From the IMG/VR virus record IMGVR_UViG_3300009762_000002, positions 1 through 33,733 of that record: a DNA stretch of 33,733 nt; one strand, written 5' to 3'. Within the stretch, counting starts at the first letter, position 1; the number at the start of each line of letters is the position of its first letter. The translations under genes were made by a program, and so were the position numbers. The stretch is from a virus. This document shows positions 6,297-13,410 of the stretch, one piece after another. Under the pieces are notes generated by a model. That model was given only the letters and a program-made list of their open reading frames with translations. It was not told the DNA's origin and did not search any database.

Positions 6297-6575
6297 TTAG
6301 CGCTCCGAGCGCTCCATCTCACGCATCCACCCCGCCGTAGTAGTCGGGAGCTTGCCGGTAACCATCCTAGACTTGTCAATCTCGATAGTATCAATATCAT
6401 CAACCGCAAACTCTACCGACTTTTTGCAGCTCTCCTCGCCGTTGATTACTACGTAATTGTTGTGCTCGCGAGCGCCATTCAGATATATTTTACCGTTGTA
6501 ATTTTTGCCATTATAAAAACCTTCGTAAACTTTGGTCGGTCCGTACTTGCTCGCCTTAGTCGTAACCTTTGTCAT
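6297..6575 (-). CDS. 92-residue hypothetical protein
   Basis: The ATG at 6573-6575 (MTKVTTKASKYG) has GGGAGG at 5-base spacing; an in-frame ATG 18 bases earlier lies in the ribosome binding site. The sequence is beta-rich with Tyr/Asn/Gly repeats (YEGFYNGKNYNGKIYLNG) and an acidic strand (FAVDDIDTIEID). It is driven by the promoter at 6605-6633, right after terL. No family is recognised. Confidence 0.7.
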   Translation of the reverse strand: MTKVTTKASKYGPTKVYEGFYNGKNYNGKIYLNGAREHNNYVVINGEESCKKSVEFAVDDIDTIEIDKSRMVTGKLPTTTAGWMREMERSER

Positions 6576-6604
6576 TTCGTCCTCCCTCATCAATCTCTAT
6601 ATAT

Positions 6605-6633
6605 AATGTAGCACGGCGGGAGATTCGTGTCAA
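6605..6633 (-). promoter_or_regulatory. promoter TTGACA-N17-TACATT
   Basis: Minus-strand TTGACA at 6628-6633 and TACATT at 6605-6610 with ideal 17-base spacing, in the short gap after terL. It starts the transcription unit of the 6297-6575 and 5939-6226 genes. Confidence 0.7.
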
Positions 6634-6695
6634 CAAAATAATCAATAAATCGTACTTATTTTGATCGATTTTTTACTTAACGGTTGTATAGTAGT

Positions 6696-8093
6696 TTACC
6701 AGACATTGAAACTTTTCTTGGTTCCGATGATCTTTTCTATAACCCCTGTCAACGCATCCTCGATGTCGTCGTGCGCCATTTTTCTAGTACGGCTTGCCAA
6801 AGACAATTCCCCATAAACTTGTGGCCATGCTTCTTTCCAGTTTTTCGGGAATCTTAGACAATTAGTCACCGAAGTTGCATTCGACAAAATACGCGCCATT
6901 TTATTCTCGCCCTGATGAAACCATTCTACTTGCGTAAAAGTGTTTCCATTATCTCTCATTAGTTTTTCTACATTACGAGCGAATCCACGCCCTCCATTAT
7001 TACTTTCGATTACTGCTTTGTTTACTTTATTATTAGTTAGCATTAACGCGCTTTGCGGTTCGGTCAATTCCATGGAATCTTGCGTATACATTAAATCAAG
7101 TACATCTCCTATTCCGTCTTTTACGCCTACTACAATTCCAGCTAGATAATCGTTTCCTTCGTCCGCTGTATCAAAATAGGCTTCTATCTTTTCATACTTT
7201 TCTTGCACCGTTTCGTAAATCTTAAACTCGCCGTATAGTTTGTCTTTGTTTTCAAACGGTTCTTGATCGTAGTTGGCCGAAAATATCATAGGATCGGCGT
7301 GGAGCTTTCTTGACTCGTAAGTTTTCAGATCGAGGATATCCGGGCAAAGCATCGTATTGTCTTCATTATGCGCTGGCATTTTTATAACGTGCCAATCATC
7401 CGGCGAGCGCGCTAGTAGTTTTCCGCAAAGATCATTTGCGCACCAGCGCGTCATTACTAACAATTCCTTAGCCCCGGCTTCAAGGCGCGAGCTATAGGTA
7501 TTATCGTACCATTCCAAATGCTCTTCTAGTATCCTATCATTAAATGCCTCTTTGGCATCCCTAATCAAATCATCAATCATTCCCCACTTGCATCCAACCC
7601 CCGTCATAGTTCCGGTAGGCGAAGTAGCAAGAAAGGAAAACGGAGAACCATCAAGCGACCACATCTGATAGCTTGCATCGCCATACTTTATTTTAGTGTT
7701 CGGAAAAATATCACTATAGACTATTCTGCCAGAATCGGCTTTTATCTCTTGTATGCCATCGCGAACAGTTTTAGCCGAGCGCCCCGAAAGGGTTTCATTG
7801 TAGCAAACGCGGATAATCGAATCTAGGTTATTCTTTCCGAATATCCATTGGCTAAACATATCGACGGTTAGGGTCTTACCCACACGCGGGGCGGTGTTAA
7901 GCATGAGCTTCTTTACTTGCCTACCGTCTTTATCGAGTAGCTTTCCCTCATAGAAGTCTTGTAGTGTATGACATAGAGTATATAAATGCTTCCTATGCGG
8001 AAGATAGAACCGAGGCTTAAGCACACGACAAAATCGGTAGAAGTCTTTTGAACATTTGTCTATAAGGAATGCTTGATCTTGTGGATTCATCAT
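6696..8093 (-). CDS. terL: terminase large subunit
   Basis: This 465-residue protein is the DNA-packaging motor: an ATPase that pumps DNA into the prohead and a nuclease that cuts concatemers. The N-terminal ATPase has a Walker A-type loop NTAPRVGKT (residues 66-74), Walker B GMIDDLI (171-177) and a TRW coupling motif (215-217). The C-terminal RNase H-like nuclease has acidic residues in YFDTADEGNDY (D308), VIESNNGGRG (E363) and HDDIEDAL (441-448). Length and layout match typical terminases. ATG at 8091-8093 has only a weak ribosome binding site and is separated from its natural upstream partners by the opposed ASCH gene, so it probably has its own promoter in 8094-8146. Confidence 0.95.
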   Translation of the reverse strand: MMNPQDQAFLIDKCSKDFYRFCRVLKPRFYLPHRKHLYTLCHTLQDFYEGKLLDKDGRQVKKLMLNTAPRVGKTLTVDMFSQWIFGKNNLDSIIRVCYNETLSGRSAKTVRDGIQEIKADSGRIVYSDIFPNTKIKYGDASYQMWSLDGSPFSFLATSPTGTMTGVGCKWGMIDDLIRDAKEAFNDRILEEHLEWYDNTYSSRLEAGAKELLVMTRWCANDLCGKLLARSPDDWHVIKMPAHNEDNTMLCPDILDLKTYESRKLHADPMIFSANYDQEPFENKDKLYGEFKIYETVQEKYEKIEAYFDTADEGNDYLAGIVVGVKDGIGDVLDLMYTQDSMELTEPQSALMLTNNKVNKAVIESNNGGRGFARNVEKLMRDNGNTFTQVEWFHQGENKMARILSNATSVTNCLRFPKNWKEAWPQVYGELSLASRTRKMAHDDIEDALTGVIEKIIGTKKSFNVW

Positions 8094-8119
8094 AGATTAT
8101 TCACACCTATATATATTTT

Positions 8120-8136
8120 ATATGTAAACATATGTT
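8120..8136. promoter_or_regulatory. overlapping dyads between divergent promoters
   Basis: ATATGT-AA-ACATAT (8120-8133) is a perfect 6+2+6 inverted repeat, and AACATATGTT (8127-8136) is a perfect 10-base palindrome overlapping it. They lie between terL (minus) and the ASCH promoter (plus), where a repressor could control both directions. The AT-rich setting makes some symmetry expected by chance. Confidence 0.4.
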
Positions 8137-8146
8137 GTTTTTCTCC

Positions 8147-8175
8147 TTGACAAGAAATACCAAATAGTGTAAAAT
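8147..8175 (+). promoter_or_regulatory. consensus promoter for the ASCH gene
   Basis: Plus-strand TTGACA at 8147-8152, 17-base spacer and TAAAAT at 8170-8175. Only six bases separate the -10 from the ATG at 8182, so transcription should begin at or next to the start codon, giving a leaderless mRNA. This is the only confident plus-strand promoter in the window. Confidence 0.8.
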
Positions 8176-8181
8176 TGTCTA

Positions 8182-8538
8182 ATGAAAGCGATAACAATAA
8201 AAAACCCTTGGGCATATCTAATATGCTCGGGACAGAAAGATGTCGAGAATCGATCGTGGCGGACTTCTTTCCGAGGGCGCATACTCATACACTCTGCGGC
8301 GGGCATCGATAAACGCGATTTTGTTCCTCGCATTATTTGTCCCTCACCGTGCTCTGCAATCATCGGCTCTATTGAAATAGTAGACTGCATACAGGGTAGT
8401 GCAAGCGAATGGGCCATGTCGGGATATTGGCACTGGGTACTACGTAAGCCCGAGTTATTTGTGCATCCGATCCTAGACATTCGCGGGGCTCTCTCGTTTT
8501 GGGACATACCGGAAGGAATATGTATTCCGATTAGCTGA
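8182..8538 (+). CDS. ASCH-domain protein
   Basis: A 118-residue protein with the ASCH/PUA-like signature: KNPWAYLICSGQKDVENRSW at residues 7-26, then RGRILIHSAAG (32-42), a central acidic strand (AIIGSIEIVDC) and a C-terminal strand region (IRGALSFWDIP). ASCH domains are PUA-related beta-barrels thought to bind RNA or modified bases; some have nuclease or amidohydrolase activity. It is the only gene facing plus. It has a consensus promoter but no ribosome binding site, so the mRNA is probably leaderless. Its last 66 bases overlap the 3' end of the ABC-GNAT gene tail to tail, so the two transcripts are antisense to each other. Confidence 0.85.
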   Translation: MKAITIKNPWAYLICSGQKDVENRSWRTSFRGRILIHSAAGIDKRDFVPRIICPSPCSAIIGSIEIVDCIQGSASEWAMSGYWHWVLRKPELFVHPILDIRGALSFWDIPEGICIPIS

Positions 8539-9555
8539 CAATGTTTTGTTAAGCGTTTTTATTCCAGCGTTAGGTGCGATTCTTCCTGCTCGTATTAGCT
8601 GCCAGTTCTTATTCCGCATCATTGATTTAGCGAACCCATTTAGGCTCGTAGTAATACCGAAGTATTCTTTTTTGTTTACATAGTCATCGCCTATTAATTC
8701 CATCATTCGAGAAGCTATTCCTATTCCTTGATAGTCTGGCAATACTACAACCCGATGTATTTTCCGCATGGGTGAAATATCGGGATGGGGAAAGTTAATG
8801 ACCGCGCAAAAGGCTATAGGTTTATCATTTATAAATGCCACAAACTCGTGCGATGCCTTACTTATATCGTGGCTTAAATAGTGATAACGCCGAAACATTT
8901 CCCAGTATCCCTTAATCTCTCGTACTTCGATACTAATTTTCGGCCGACGAACCGACCCCCTTGTAATTTGCATTTCCATCGTATCAGTATTAAATACCCA
9001 GTCCGGTTCTAGCCATTCTATTACATCATAGTGACAAGTGACTGCTATAAACTTCTTATTAGATCTGCGGACGCTTTTCTGTAGCGCAAGACTCCCTATC
9101 TGCGCTACTTCTCTATCAACTACAGAAGTATATTCATCGAATATTATTATCTCTTGCTTTTGTAAAATAGCTCTCGCCAAATCAACCCGCATTTTTTCGC
9201 CATTTGAAAGTACGCCGTATGGTTTAAGCCATGACGGAGGAGAGGCAAAGCCAACCGATGAAAGAACGCCGAAAAGCTCTGTACTCGGTATGCTTTTATC
9301 AAAGTCATCCACTACACACGCGGCAGAATATTCAAAGTCTGCGAAGTATTCTCCGAATAGTTCTCTTGCTATCGTTGTTTTTCCAGTGCCAGATTTGCCA
9401 ACGATAACGCCTATATTCCAAAAATCGGGCGGTTCTATATCTCCGATGAAACATTCATCAAACTTGTTTTCATTAAGATCGAATTGATCGTATAATTGGG
9501 CAACGCGGAAAGATTTAGTGCCTATTTCGTTATGTTTTATAATGTTAAACTTCAT
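8473..9555 (-). CDS. ABC ATPase fused to GNAT acetyltransferase (COG2401-like)
   Basis: 360 residues in two parts. Residues about 1-200 are an ABC-type ATPase: Walker A GKSGTGKTT (53-61), a signature-like LSNGEKMR (116-123), Walker B IIIFDEYT (136-143) and the H-loop histidine in AVTCHYD (175). There is no membrane domain, so it is a soluble ABC protein. Residues about 205-330 are a GNAT domain with the acetyl-CoA loop in VVVLPDYQGIGIASRM (269-284). This matches the ABC-ATPase/acetyltransferase fusion of COG2401, whose function is unknown. It follows the TerS-like, ParB-like and GIY-YIG genes. A DNA-modifying GNAT, by analogy with the Mom protein of phage Mu, is one speculative role. Confidence 0.85.
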   Translation of the reverse strand: MKFNIIKHNEIGTKSFRVAQLYDQFDLNENKFDECFIGDIEPPDFWNIGVIVGKSGTGKTTIARELFGEYFADFEYSAACVVDDFDKSIPSTELFGVLSSVGFASPPSWLKPYGVLSNGEKMRVDLARAILQKQEIIIFDEYTSVVDREVAQIGSLALQKSVRRSNKKFIAVTCHYDVIEWLEPDWVFNTDTMEMQITRGSVRRPKISIEVREIKGYWEMFRRYHYLSHDISKASHEFVAFINDKPIAFCAVINFPHPDISPMRKIHRVVVLPDYQGIGIASRMMELIGDDYVNKKEYFGITTSLNGFAKSMMRNKNWQLIRAGRIAPNAGIKTLNKTLSANRNTYSFRYVPKRESPANV

Positions 9556-10075
9556 GTGTAATACCCATCTCTAACCATATTCTTTTATTGTTTATTAGTT
9601 TCCATGTCATACCCTTCTTAGACTTGGGTAAATGAAGATTGCTTTTCTGGGAAATGCTCATTTTTTGTTTAGTTTCTTTGGAATGCTTAAACCCAAGATG
9701 CCCTTTATTGCCTATGGCGGATTGTCTCATTTTTTCTCTAGATTCATTGCACGGTATGCCAGCACCGCCGCCGCTTTCTAAATTATACCCATCTTGAACA
9801 GAATTATAGTATTCAATCCAATATATTTCCTTTACATCAAGATCATGTCTGTCTTTGGCATAATCTATAATTTCCCAGACAAAGCAATTTTCGCCATATT
9901 TACGGATAGCGGCATGAAACTTGTCTTTATTTGCATTTTTATTAGCATAATATTCGTGTTGCGACTTTCTACTACTCAATGAAACAACGGTTTGACCTAT
10001 ATATGTTTTACCGTTGGTAACATTGCTACATTTGTATACAATTCCATATTCCCCTAAAGTGTTGAAATGCGGCAT
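9545..10075 (-). CDS. GIY-YIG homing endonuclease with NUMOD3 repeats
   Basis: 176 residues. The nuclease domain (about 10-95) has GIVYKCSNVTNGKTYIGQT (residues 11-29, with the YIG element at 25-27), the helix arginine in SSRKSQH (R36), and the metal-binding region YWIEYYNSVQDGYNLESGGG. The C-terminal part carries NUMOD3-type DNA-binding motifs (SREKMRQSAIGNKG and HSKETKQKMSISQK), which is typical of free-standing phage homing endonucleases. It overlaps the ParB-like gene by 22 bases and the ABC-GNAT gene by 11, so it has inserted at a gene junction without breaking either one. Its A/K/N-rich composition looks different from its neighbours and suggests recent gain. Confidence 0.92.
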   Translation of the reverse strand: MPHFNTLGEYGIVYKCSNVTNGKTYIGQTVVSLSSRKSQHEYYANKNANKDKFHAAIRKYGENCFVWEIIDYAKDRHDLDVKEIYWIEYYNSVQDGYNLESGGGAGIPCNESREKMRQSAIGNKGHLGFKHSKETKQKMSISQKSNLHLPKSKKGMTWKLINNKRIWLEMGITHEV

Positions 10076-10626
10076 ACCATTGCCCTCCCTGTTAATTCAG
10101 TATACAAGTCCTCGGCTTCAATCTCGTTTTGCAAAGTAACGATAAGCTCTATTTTGCTATCATAGTTTATTGTCTTTGTTTTTTGATCCTTATCGTCTTT
10201 GTTTTCAAGAATACTTTCGTCTACAAGTCTCAATGTTTCGACAATAGAAGCGTCTATATCATTTAGCCATATATCAAGCTCTTCTTTTTGCCATTCCCCA
10301 TATTGAGAGGCTATGGACAAAAGCATACGCCTCGCCTCTTCCTCATCATTAGCATCTACATAGACGACAGGTATCGGTGGTATATCCCATCCATCGCGTT
10401 GTAATGAAGTAAGAGCCGAAAGCCTTTGATGCCCATCTAATATCATTTTGTTATCTTCATTATTCCATATGAAAATCGGAGCTATAAACCCATCGCTAAC
10501 TATTCTTAGTTTTAAGCTAGAAAGGTTTTTATTAGATAGTTTTTTTATGCTTCCCTGAAAGGCTCTTAGATCATCAATCGCTATAGTATCAGCGCCACTA
10601 CATCTTATCGCTATCGTCTTGCTCAT
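10054..10626 (-). CDS. ParB/Srx-fold protein
   Basis: 190 residues from ATG 10624-10626 (MSKTIAI), which has GAGGG upstream; an earlier in-frame start lies inside the TerS-like gene. The ParB-like core has DGHQRLSAL (residues 64-72), preceded by APIFIWNNEDNKMIL, and a long acidic helix after it (DANDEEEARRMLLSI). Phage ParB-like proteins near terminase genes usually have this compact form and may be CTP- or ATP-dependent nucleases or DNA-modification accessories. The C-terminus ends in a conserved-looking LYTELTGRAMVCRISTL, so the gene is complete despite the overlapping homing endonuclease. Confidence 0.85.
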   Translation of the reverse strand: MSKTIAIRCSGADTIAIDDLRAFQGSIKKLSNKNLSSLKLRIVSDGFIAPIFIWNNEDNKMILDGHQRLSALTSLQRDGWDIPPIPVVYVDANDEEEARRMLLSIASQYGEWQKEELDIWLNDIDASIVETLRLVDESILENKDDKDQKTKTINYDSKIELIVTLQNEIEAEDLYTELTGRAMVCRISTL

Positions 10627-11074
10627 TATTGCCCTCTTTACCAACAATCTTTCCGTCTATGCCGTCAACATATTTATTTAGTATCTTTTCCATGATCTCG
10701 TCTGGCACAAGAGACGAATCCATATGTCCAGAATCAATAGATGCCTTTACTTCGGTCATTTGCGTAGACTTGCCATATATCCGGTCAAGAAGCTTTTCTA
10801 TATTGTCTAGTCGGCCATTCGAGAAATCGGTCAAAAATGCCTTAACCAAAAGGCGCACTAGCATGGGCTGGCCTTTATCAGTCAATAACGTTTGTAGCTC
10901 TTCTTGATTCTTTTCAAAGACTACATTTTTCATTACTCGACGCACGTCATCTATTGATATACCGCTATCCTTAATAAAAGCATTAAGCGCAGAAGGCTTG
11001 CGCCCTGGATTCTTAGGCGGGTTTTCGCTCGAGAAGGGTACTAGATTCGCCAAACTATTCGGATTAACTGCCAT
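10598..11074 (-). CDS. terS: terminase small subunit-like protein
   Basis: 158 residues with an N-terminal NPNSLANLVPFSSENPPKNP followed by GRKP, a motif common in the DUF5681 group of small-terminase-like proteins, and helices that would form the DNA-binding and oligomerisation core (ISIDDVRRVMKNVVFEK; NIEKLLDRIYGK). Its position as first gene of the terS-parB-ABC/GNAT-terL series supports the call. The small subunit binds the packaging site and hands DNA to TerL. Start ATG 11072-11074 follows GAGAAAA, a weak site, so it is probably coupled to the preceding small frame. Confidence 0.7.
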   Translation of the reverse strand: MAVNPNSLANLVPFSSENPPKNPGRKPSALNAFIKDSGISIDDVRRVMKNVVFEKNQEELQTLLTDKGQPMLVRLLVKAFLTDFSNGRLDNIEKLLDRIYGKSTQMTEVKASIDSGHMDSSLVPDEIMEKILNKYVDGIDGKIVGKEGNNEQDDSDKM

Positions 11075-11141
11075 AATTTTCTCTTTTATTTCTCTTTATT
11101 TCTTGCTCTTCCGTCTCGTCTGTTTTGATATCATCTGACAT
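11064..11141 (-). CDS. possible 25-residue leader peptide
   Basis: A charged 25-codon frame (MSDDIKTDETEEQEIKRNKR, then ENYGS) starts at ATG 11139-11141 with AAGGAA upstream and ends 11 bases inside the TerS-like gene. It may serve to couple translation into that gene, which has a poor site of its own. It could also be non-coding. Confidence 0.35.
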   Translation of the reverse strand: MSDDIKTDETEEQEIKRNKRENYGS

Positions 11142-11144
11142 AAT

Positions 11145-11423
11145 CTATTCCTTTGCTTCCTTGTATAATTCATTTCCGTTATCTTTCATATACCTAGATA
11201 TTTTAGCATAGGCTTCGGAGGTTGACTTATCATCAAAGCCCCTAAACTTCACCCTGGCCGGATAACACCTAATAACCGGGCCGTTAGTATCTTGATCGTC
11301 TACTTCTACAACCAAGGCCCATCCAAAGATATGCAAGAATTGATTGACAAGCAAAAGTAGCCCGGCATCCCTAAACTCTTGCCATGTCTTTTCTTTTACC
11401 ATTTCGTTTACTTCGTCACTCAT
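11145..11423 (-). CDS. 92-residue conserved-looking phage protein
   Basis: MSDEVNEMVKEKTWQEFRDA starts a helical region, then GLLLLVNQFLHIFGWALVVE and the motif YPARVKFRGFDDKS. The pairing of a hydrophobic FGWALVVEVDD strand with YPARVKFRGF is a pattern I associate with small conserved phage proteins found near terminase genes; their function is unknown. The start at 11421-11423 overlaps the previous stop region with a good AAGGAATA site. Confidence 0.78.
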   Translation of the reverse strand: MSDEVNEMVKEKTWQEFRDAGLLLLVNQFLHIFGWALVVEVDDQDTNGPVIRCYPARVKFRGFDDKSTSEAYAKISRYMKDNGNELYKEAKE

Positions 11424-11426
11424 AAT

Positions 11427-11663
11427 TTATTCCTTTGCATTGTGCCATTTATAGTACAGTAATCGCCTATCTATAATGCGGCTTGTAATAGTTCCGCTAT
11501 CGGATAGGATATTAGCATCTATGCCTTCCCCGGCTAATTCCCTAATAAAGGATACTTCCCATATAAGAGGATAACATATTCCAGTTTTACATCTACCGGT
11601 AAAATAAGCCCGTATGGTATTTAGAGATTGCTTGTAGCCTTCATTATCTAGCAGTATATCCAT
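11427..11663 (-). CDS. 78-residue hypothetical protein
   Basis: ATG at 11661-11663 preceded by AAAGGTACCAAGGG. The product is mixed alpha/beta with two cysteines (GRCKTGICYPLIW) and an N-terminal helix. No family is recognised. It is followed 3 bases later by the 92-residue gene of the same unit. Confidence 0.68.
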   Translation of the reverse strand: MDILLDNEGYKQSLNTIRAYFTGRCKTGICYPLIWEVSFIRELAGEGIDANILSDSGTITSRIIDRRLLYYKWHNAKE

Positions 11664-11697
11664 TCCCTTGGTACCTTTGTTGTTTGACTAGGATTGG

Positions 11698-11934
11698 TTA
11701 CAAATCTCCGCAAAAGGCAAGATTCTTAATGGAATCCCGCAAGCTTGTAGTATAACCGCCAACTGTATACCCTACGGCTGGAACATTGGTATAGGTTACA
11801 CTACTCTTTCCTAGTGCCTGATATAATTTCCCATACAGCCTTTGGGCCTCTTCCTTGGATAAAATTACTTCAGTCTCGCCGATCCTGAGCTTAAAACTAC
11901 CGTCTACGGAAATATTCTTTTCTTGTGTTGCCAT
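11698..11934 (-). CDS. 78-residue hypothetical protein
   Basis: Starts MATQEKNISVDGSFKLRIGE, which gives two short beta strands, then a helix (SKEEAQRLYGKLYQALGKS) and a Gly/Tyr-rich stretch (VPAVGYTVGGYTTS). The VILSKEEAQRLYGKLYQAL helix resembles the core of small phage proteins that carry a regulatory helix after two strands. Function is unknown. ATG at 11932-11934 has AGGAGTAAATAGAA upstream. Confidence 0.7.
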   Translation of the reverse strand: MATQEKNISVDGSFKLRIGETEVILSKEEAQRLYGKLYQALGKSSVTYTNVPAVGYTVGGYTTSLRDSIKNLAFCGDL

Positions 11935-11947
11935 TTCTATTTACTCC

Positions 11948-12184
11948 TTACTTAGCATTGCTTTCATGCCGTTTAGTCTTGCATAAATCACACTCATAAA
12001 CAGAATGAATCTTGTGAGCATCTTGACTTCTGCCTACAAGTACATAGGTTCCACCACAAGAGCAAGCGTTAGGATCGGGCTTGACGTACTCTTCCTTAAT
12101 TTCAGGTATTTTCTCCTCAGTCGTAGCCGGATTGTCAACTTTTTCCGCTTCATTGCCAACTTCTTTGTCTTTCTTGTCAAACAT
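11948..12184 (-). CDS. 78-residue zinc-ribbon protein with acidic tail
   Basis: The ATG at 12182-12184 (MFDKKDK) has AGGAG at 7-base spacing; an ATG 15 bases earlier lies within that site. Residues 1-40 are charged and low-complexity. The C-terminal half has CSCGG and YECDLCKTKRH, two cysteine pairs that would hold one zinc ion. Such proteins often bind nucleic acid or other proteins, but the partner is not evident. Confidence 0.7.
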   Translation of the reverse strand: MFDKKDKEVGNEAEKVDNPATTEEKIPEIKEEYVKPDPNACSCGGTYVLVGRSQDAHKIHSVYECDLCKTKRHESNAK

Positions 12185-12341
12185 TGTTTTCTCCTTCAAA
12201 TAGTTTCATAGCGTCTCTTAATCCCTCGATATATCCGCATAATTGAGCCGCACGTATACGCATTGTACTTTCAAGCATTAGTTCTTTCTCGGCTTGGCTT
12301 GCTAGAGCTTCTAGCTTTTCTAATATTGCGTCAGATTTCAT
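12177..12341 (-). CDS. 54-residue helical protein
   Basis: ATG at 12339-12341 overlaps the upstream stop as ATGA, and the 3' end overlaps the next start by 8 bases. Nearly the whole chain is one helix pattern (ILEKLEALASQAEKELMLES; QLCGYIEGLRDAMKLFEG). The tight overlaps on both sides support translation. Function is unknown. Confidence 0.65.
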   Translation of the reverse strand: MKSDAILEKLEALASQAEKELMLESTMRIRAAQLCGYIEGLRDAMKLFEGENNV

Positions 12342-12982
12342 AGATTCCCCCATTGTTCAGCCATCGCCTTAGCTATTCCAGGGAATGTCTTACTTCTGGC
12401 CTTTGCTCTTTCCTCTTGCCCGCCTTTAACATTGCGCATTCCTTCGCACCATCCTATTTTCTTTCCCTTGCACTTCTCGCCTTCGCAAATATACATAGGC
12501 TTAGGCTCAGGGAGCATATTAGTAGGCAGTAAAAGAGGGAGCCCCTTTAACCATAGGCACGTTCTTTTTTTAGCGTCATCGCCAAAGTAATAAGGATGAA
12601 TAATTTGATCGGGCTTTCTATATGCCCTATTCATATATCCGACTGGGTTCTCTATTGCTATTTTCGCACAATCCGCATTGGCAAACATCATAAAGAATCG
12701 CGCAGCGGCATCTCTTTTTAGTTTCCGGGACTCTACCTTTTCGGGGGGGTTTATTCTAAGGCTATAATGTCTAGTACCCGCATTAGTCAAATATGTGCAA
12801 GTTGGGAAGGCTATTATCATATCCCATTTTTCTTGAAGCAATGGGATAACATCTTGCTGTAAATGCCATTCAGGATGACCGCCCGAACATGGATACAAGT
12901 CACAAGAATATGCCTCATGCCCTAGCCGTCGGAACTCTTTAGTAACCGCTTGGCTTTCTTCGCAAGCTACTAATACTCTCAT
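12338..12982 (-). CDS. cytosine-C5-methyltransferase-like phage protein
   Basis: 214 residues. The N-terminal RVLVACEESQAVTKEFRRLG and YSCDLYP look like a Rossmann SAM-binding start, FPTCTYLTNAG occupies the place of the catalytic Pro-Cys loop, and IENPVGYMNR corresponds to the ENV motif. This matches a compact family widely found in phages and often annotated as DNA cytosine methylase. The family consensus at the loop is PPCTYL; here it reads PTCTYL. A C-terminal CEGEKCKGKKIGWC segment adds a possible zinc site. Methylation could protect phage DNA from restriction, or the protein may have another role. Confidence 0.75.
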   Translation of the reverse strand: MRVLVACEESQAVTKEFRRLGHEAYSCDLYPCSGGHPEWHLQQDVIPLLQEKWDMIIAFPTCTYLTNAGTRHYSLRINPPEKVESRKLKRDAAARFFMMFANADCAKIAIENPVGYMNRAYRKPDQIIHPYYFGDDAKKRTCLWLKGLPLLLPTNMLPEPKPMYICEGEKCKGKKIGWCEGMRNVKGGQEERAKARSKTFPGIAKAMAEQWGNL

Positions 12983-13410
12983 TGTACATCCTTATTTATA
13001 TTTTCCCAAATCTTCAAAGGCAAAAATACATTTTCATAAGTTGCACACTTCCCGAACAGCGGAGCGATTGCCCACACCGGCCACGAACCTAGCCCGCAAT
13101 AATCAAACCCTACAACGTAATACCGATTGCCGGGATTAGCTGTAGCCTCTGAGATAAACTTGTCGACAAAATGCGCAATTCGTGGAAGCGACAGCTTATT
13201 CCTCATATCTTTATCGACCGTAGGAATAGCAAAACAATTGCCCTGCATTCCGTACGCCTTTCCGTATTGTGCGCCGTATCGAAGCGAGGCTAAAGTCTGA
13301 TAGACCGAAACAGCCGCACCTTTCATATTGGATGGGTAGGTCCATATTTCATTTTTTGCTAATTGACGGTCAAATATATCATCGGGTGTCACCCGGAGTG
13401 AGTCTGTCAT
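12979..13410 (-). CDS. A1S_2505-like phage non-structural protein
   Basis: 143 residues: EIWTYPSNMKGAAVSVYQTL, GKAYGMQGNCFAIPTVDKDM and a C-terminal GLGSWPVWAIAPLFGKC with NVFLPLKIW. The order matches the A1S_2505-type phage protein, whose usual N-terminus reads IFVFGSNxAGRHGAGAA. Here the Gly/His-rich loop is replaced (YPSNMKGAAVSV), so the supposed ligand-binding loop looks degenerate. The family may have a macro-domain-like fold; no reaction is established here. ATG overlaps the YopX-like stop as ATGA. Confidence 0.68.
   Translation of the reverse strand: MTDSLRVTPDDIFDRQLAKNEIWTYPSNMKGAAVSVYQTLASLRYGAQYGKAYGMQGNCFAIPTVDKDMRNKLSLPRIAHFVDKFISEATANPGNRYYVVGFDYCGLGSWPVWAIAPLFGKCATYENVFLPLKIWENINKDVQ

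Noticed and set aside
6640-6680. Terminator after terL
   Set aside because: AAATCG/CGATTT gives only six AT-rich pairs around a 13-base loop with no good T-run on the minus strand.
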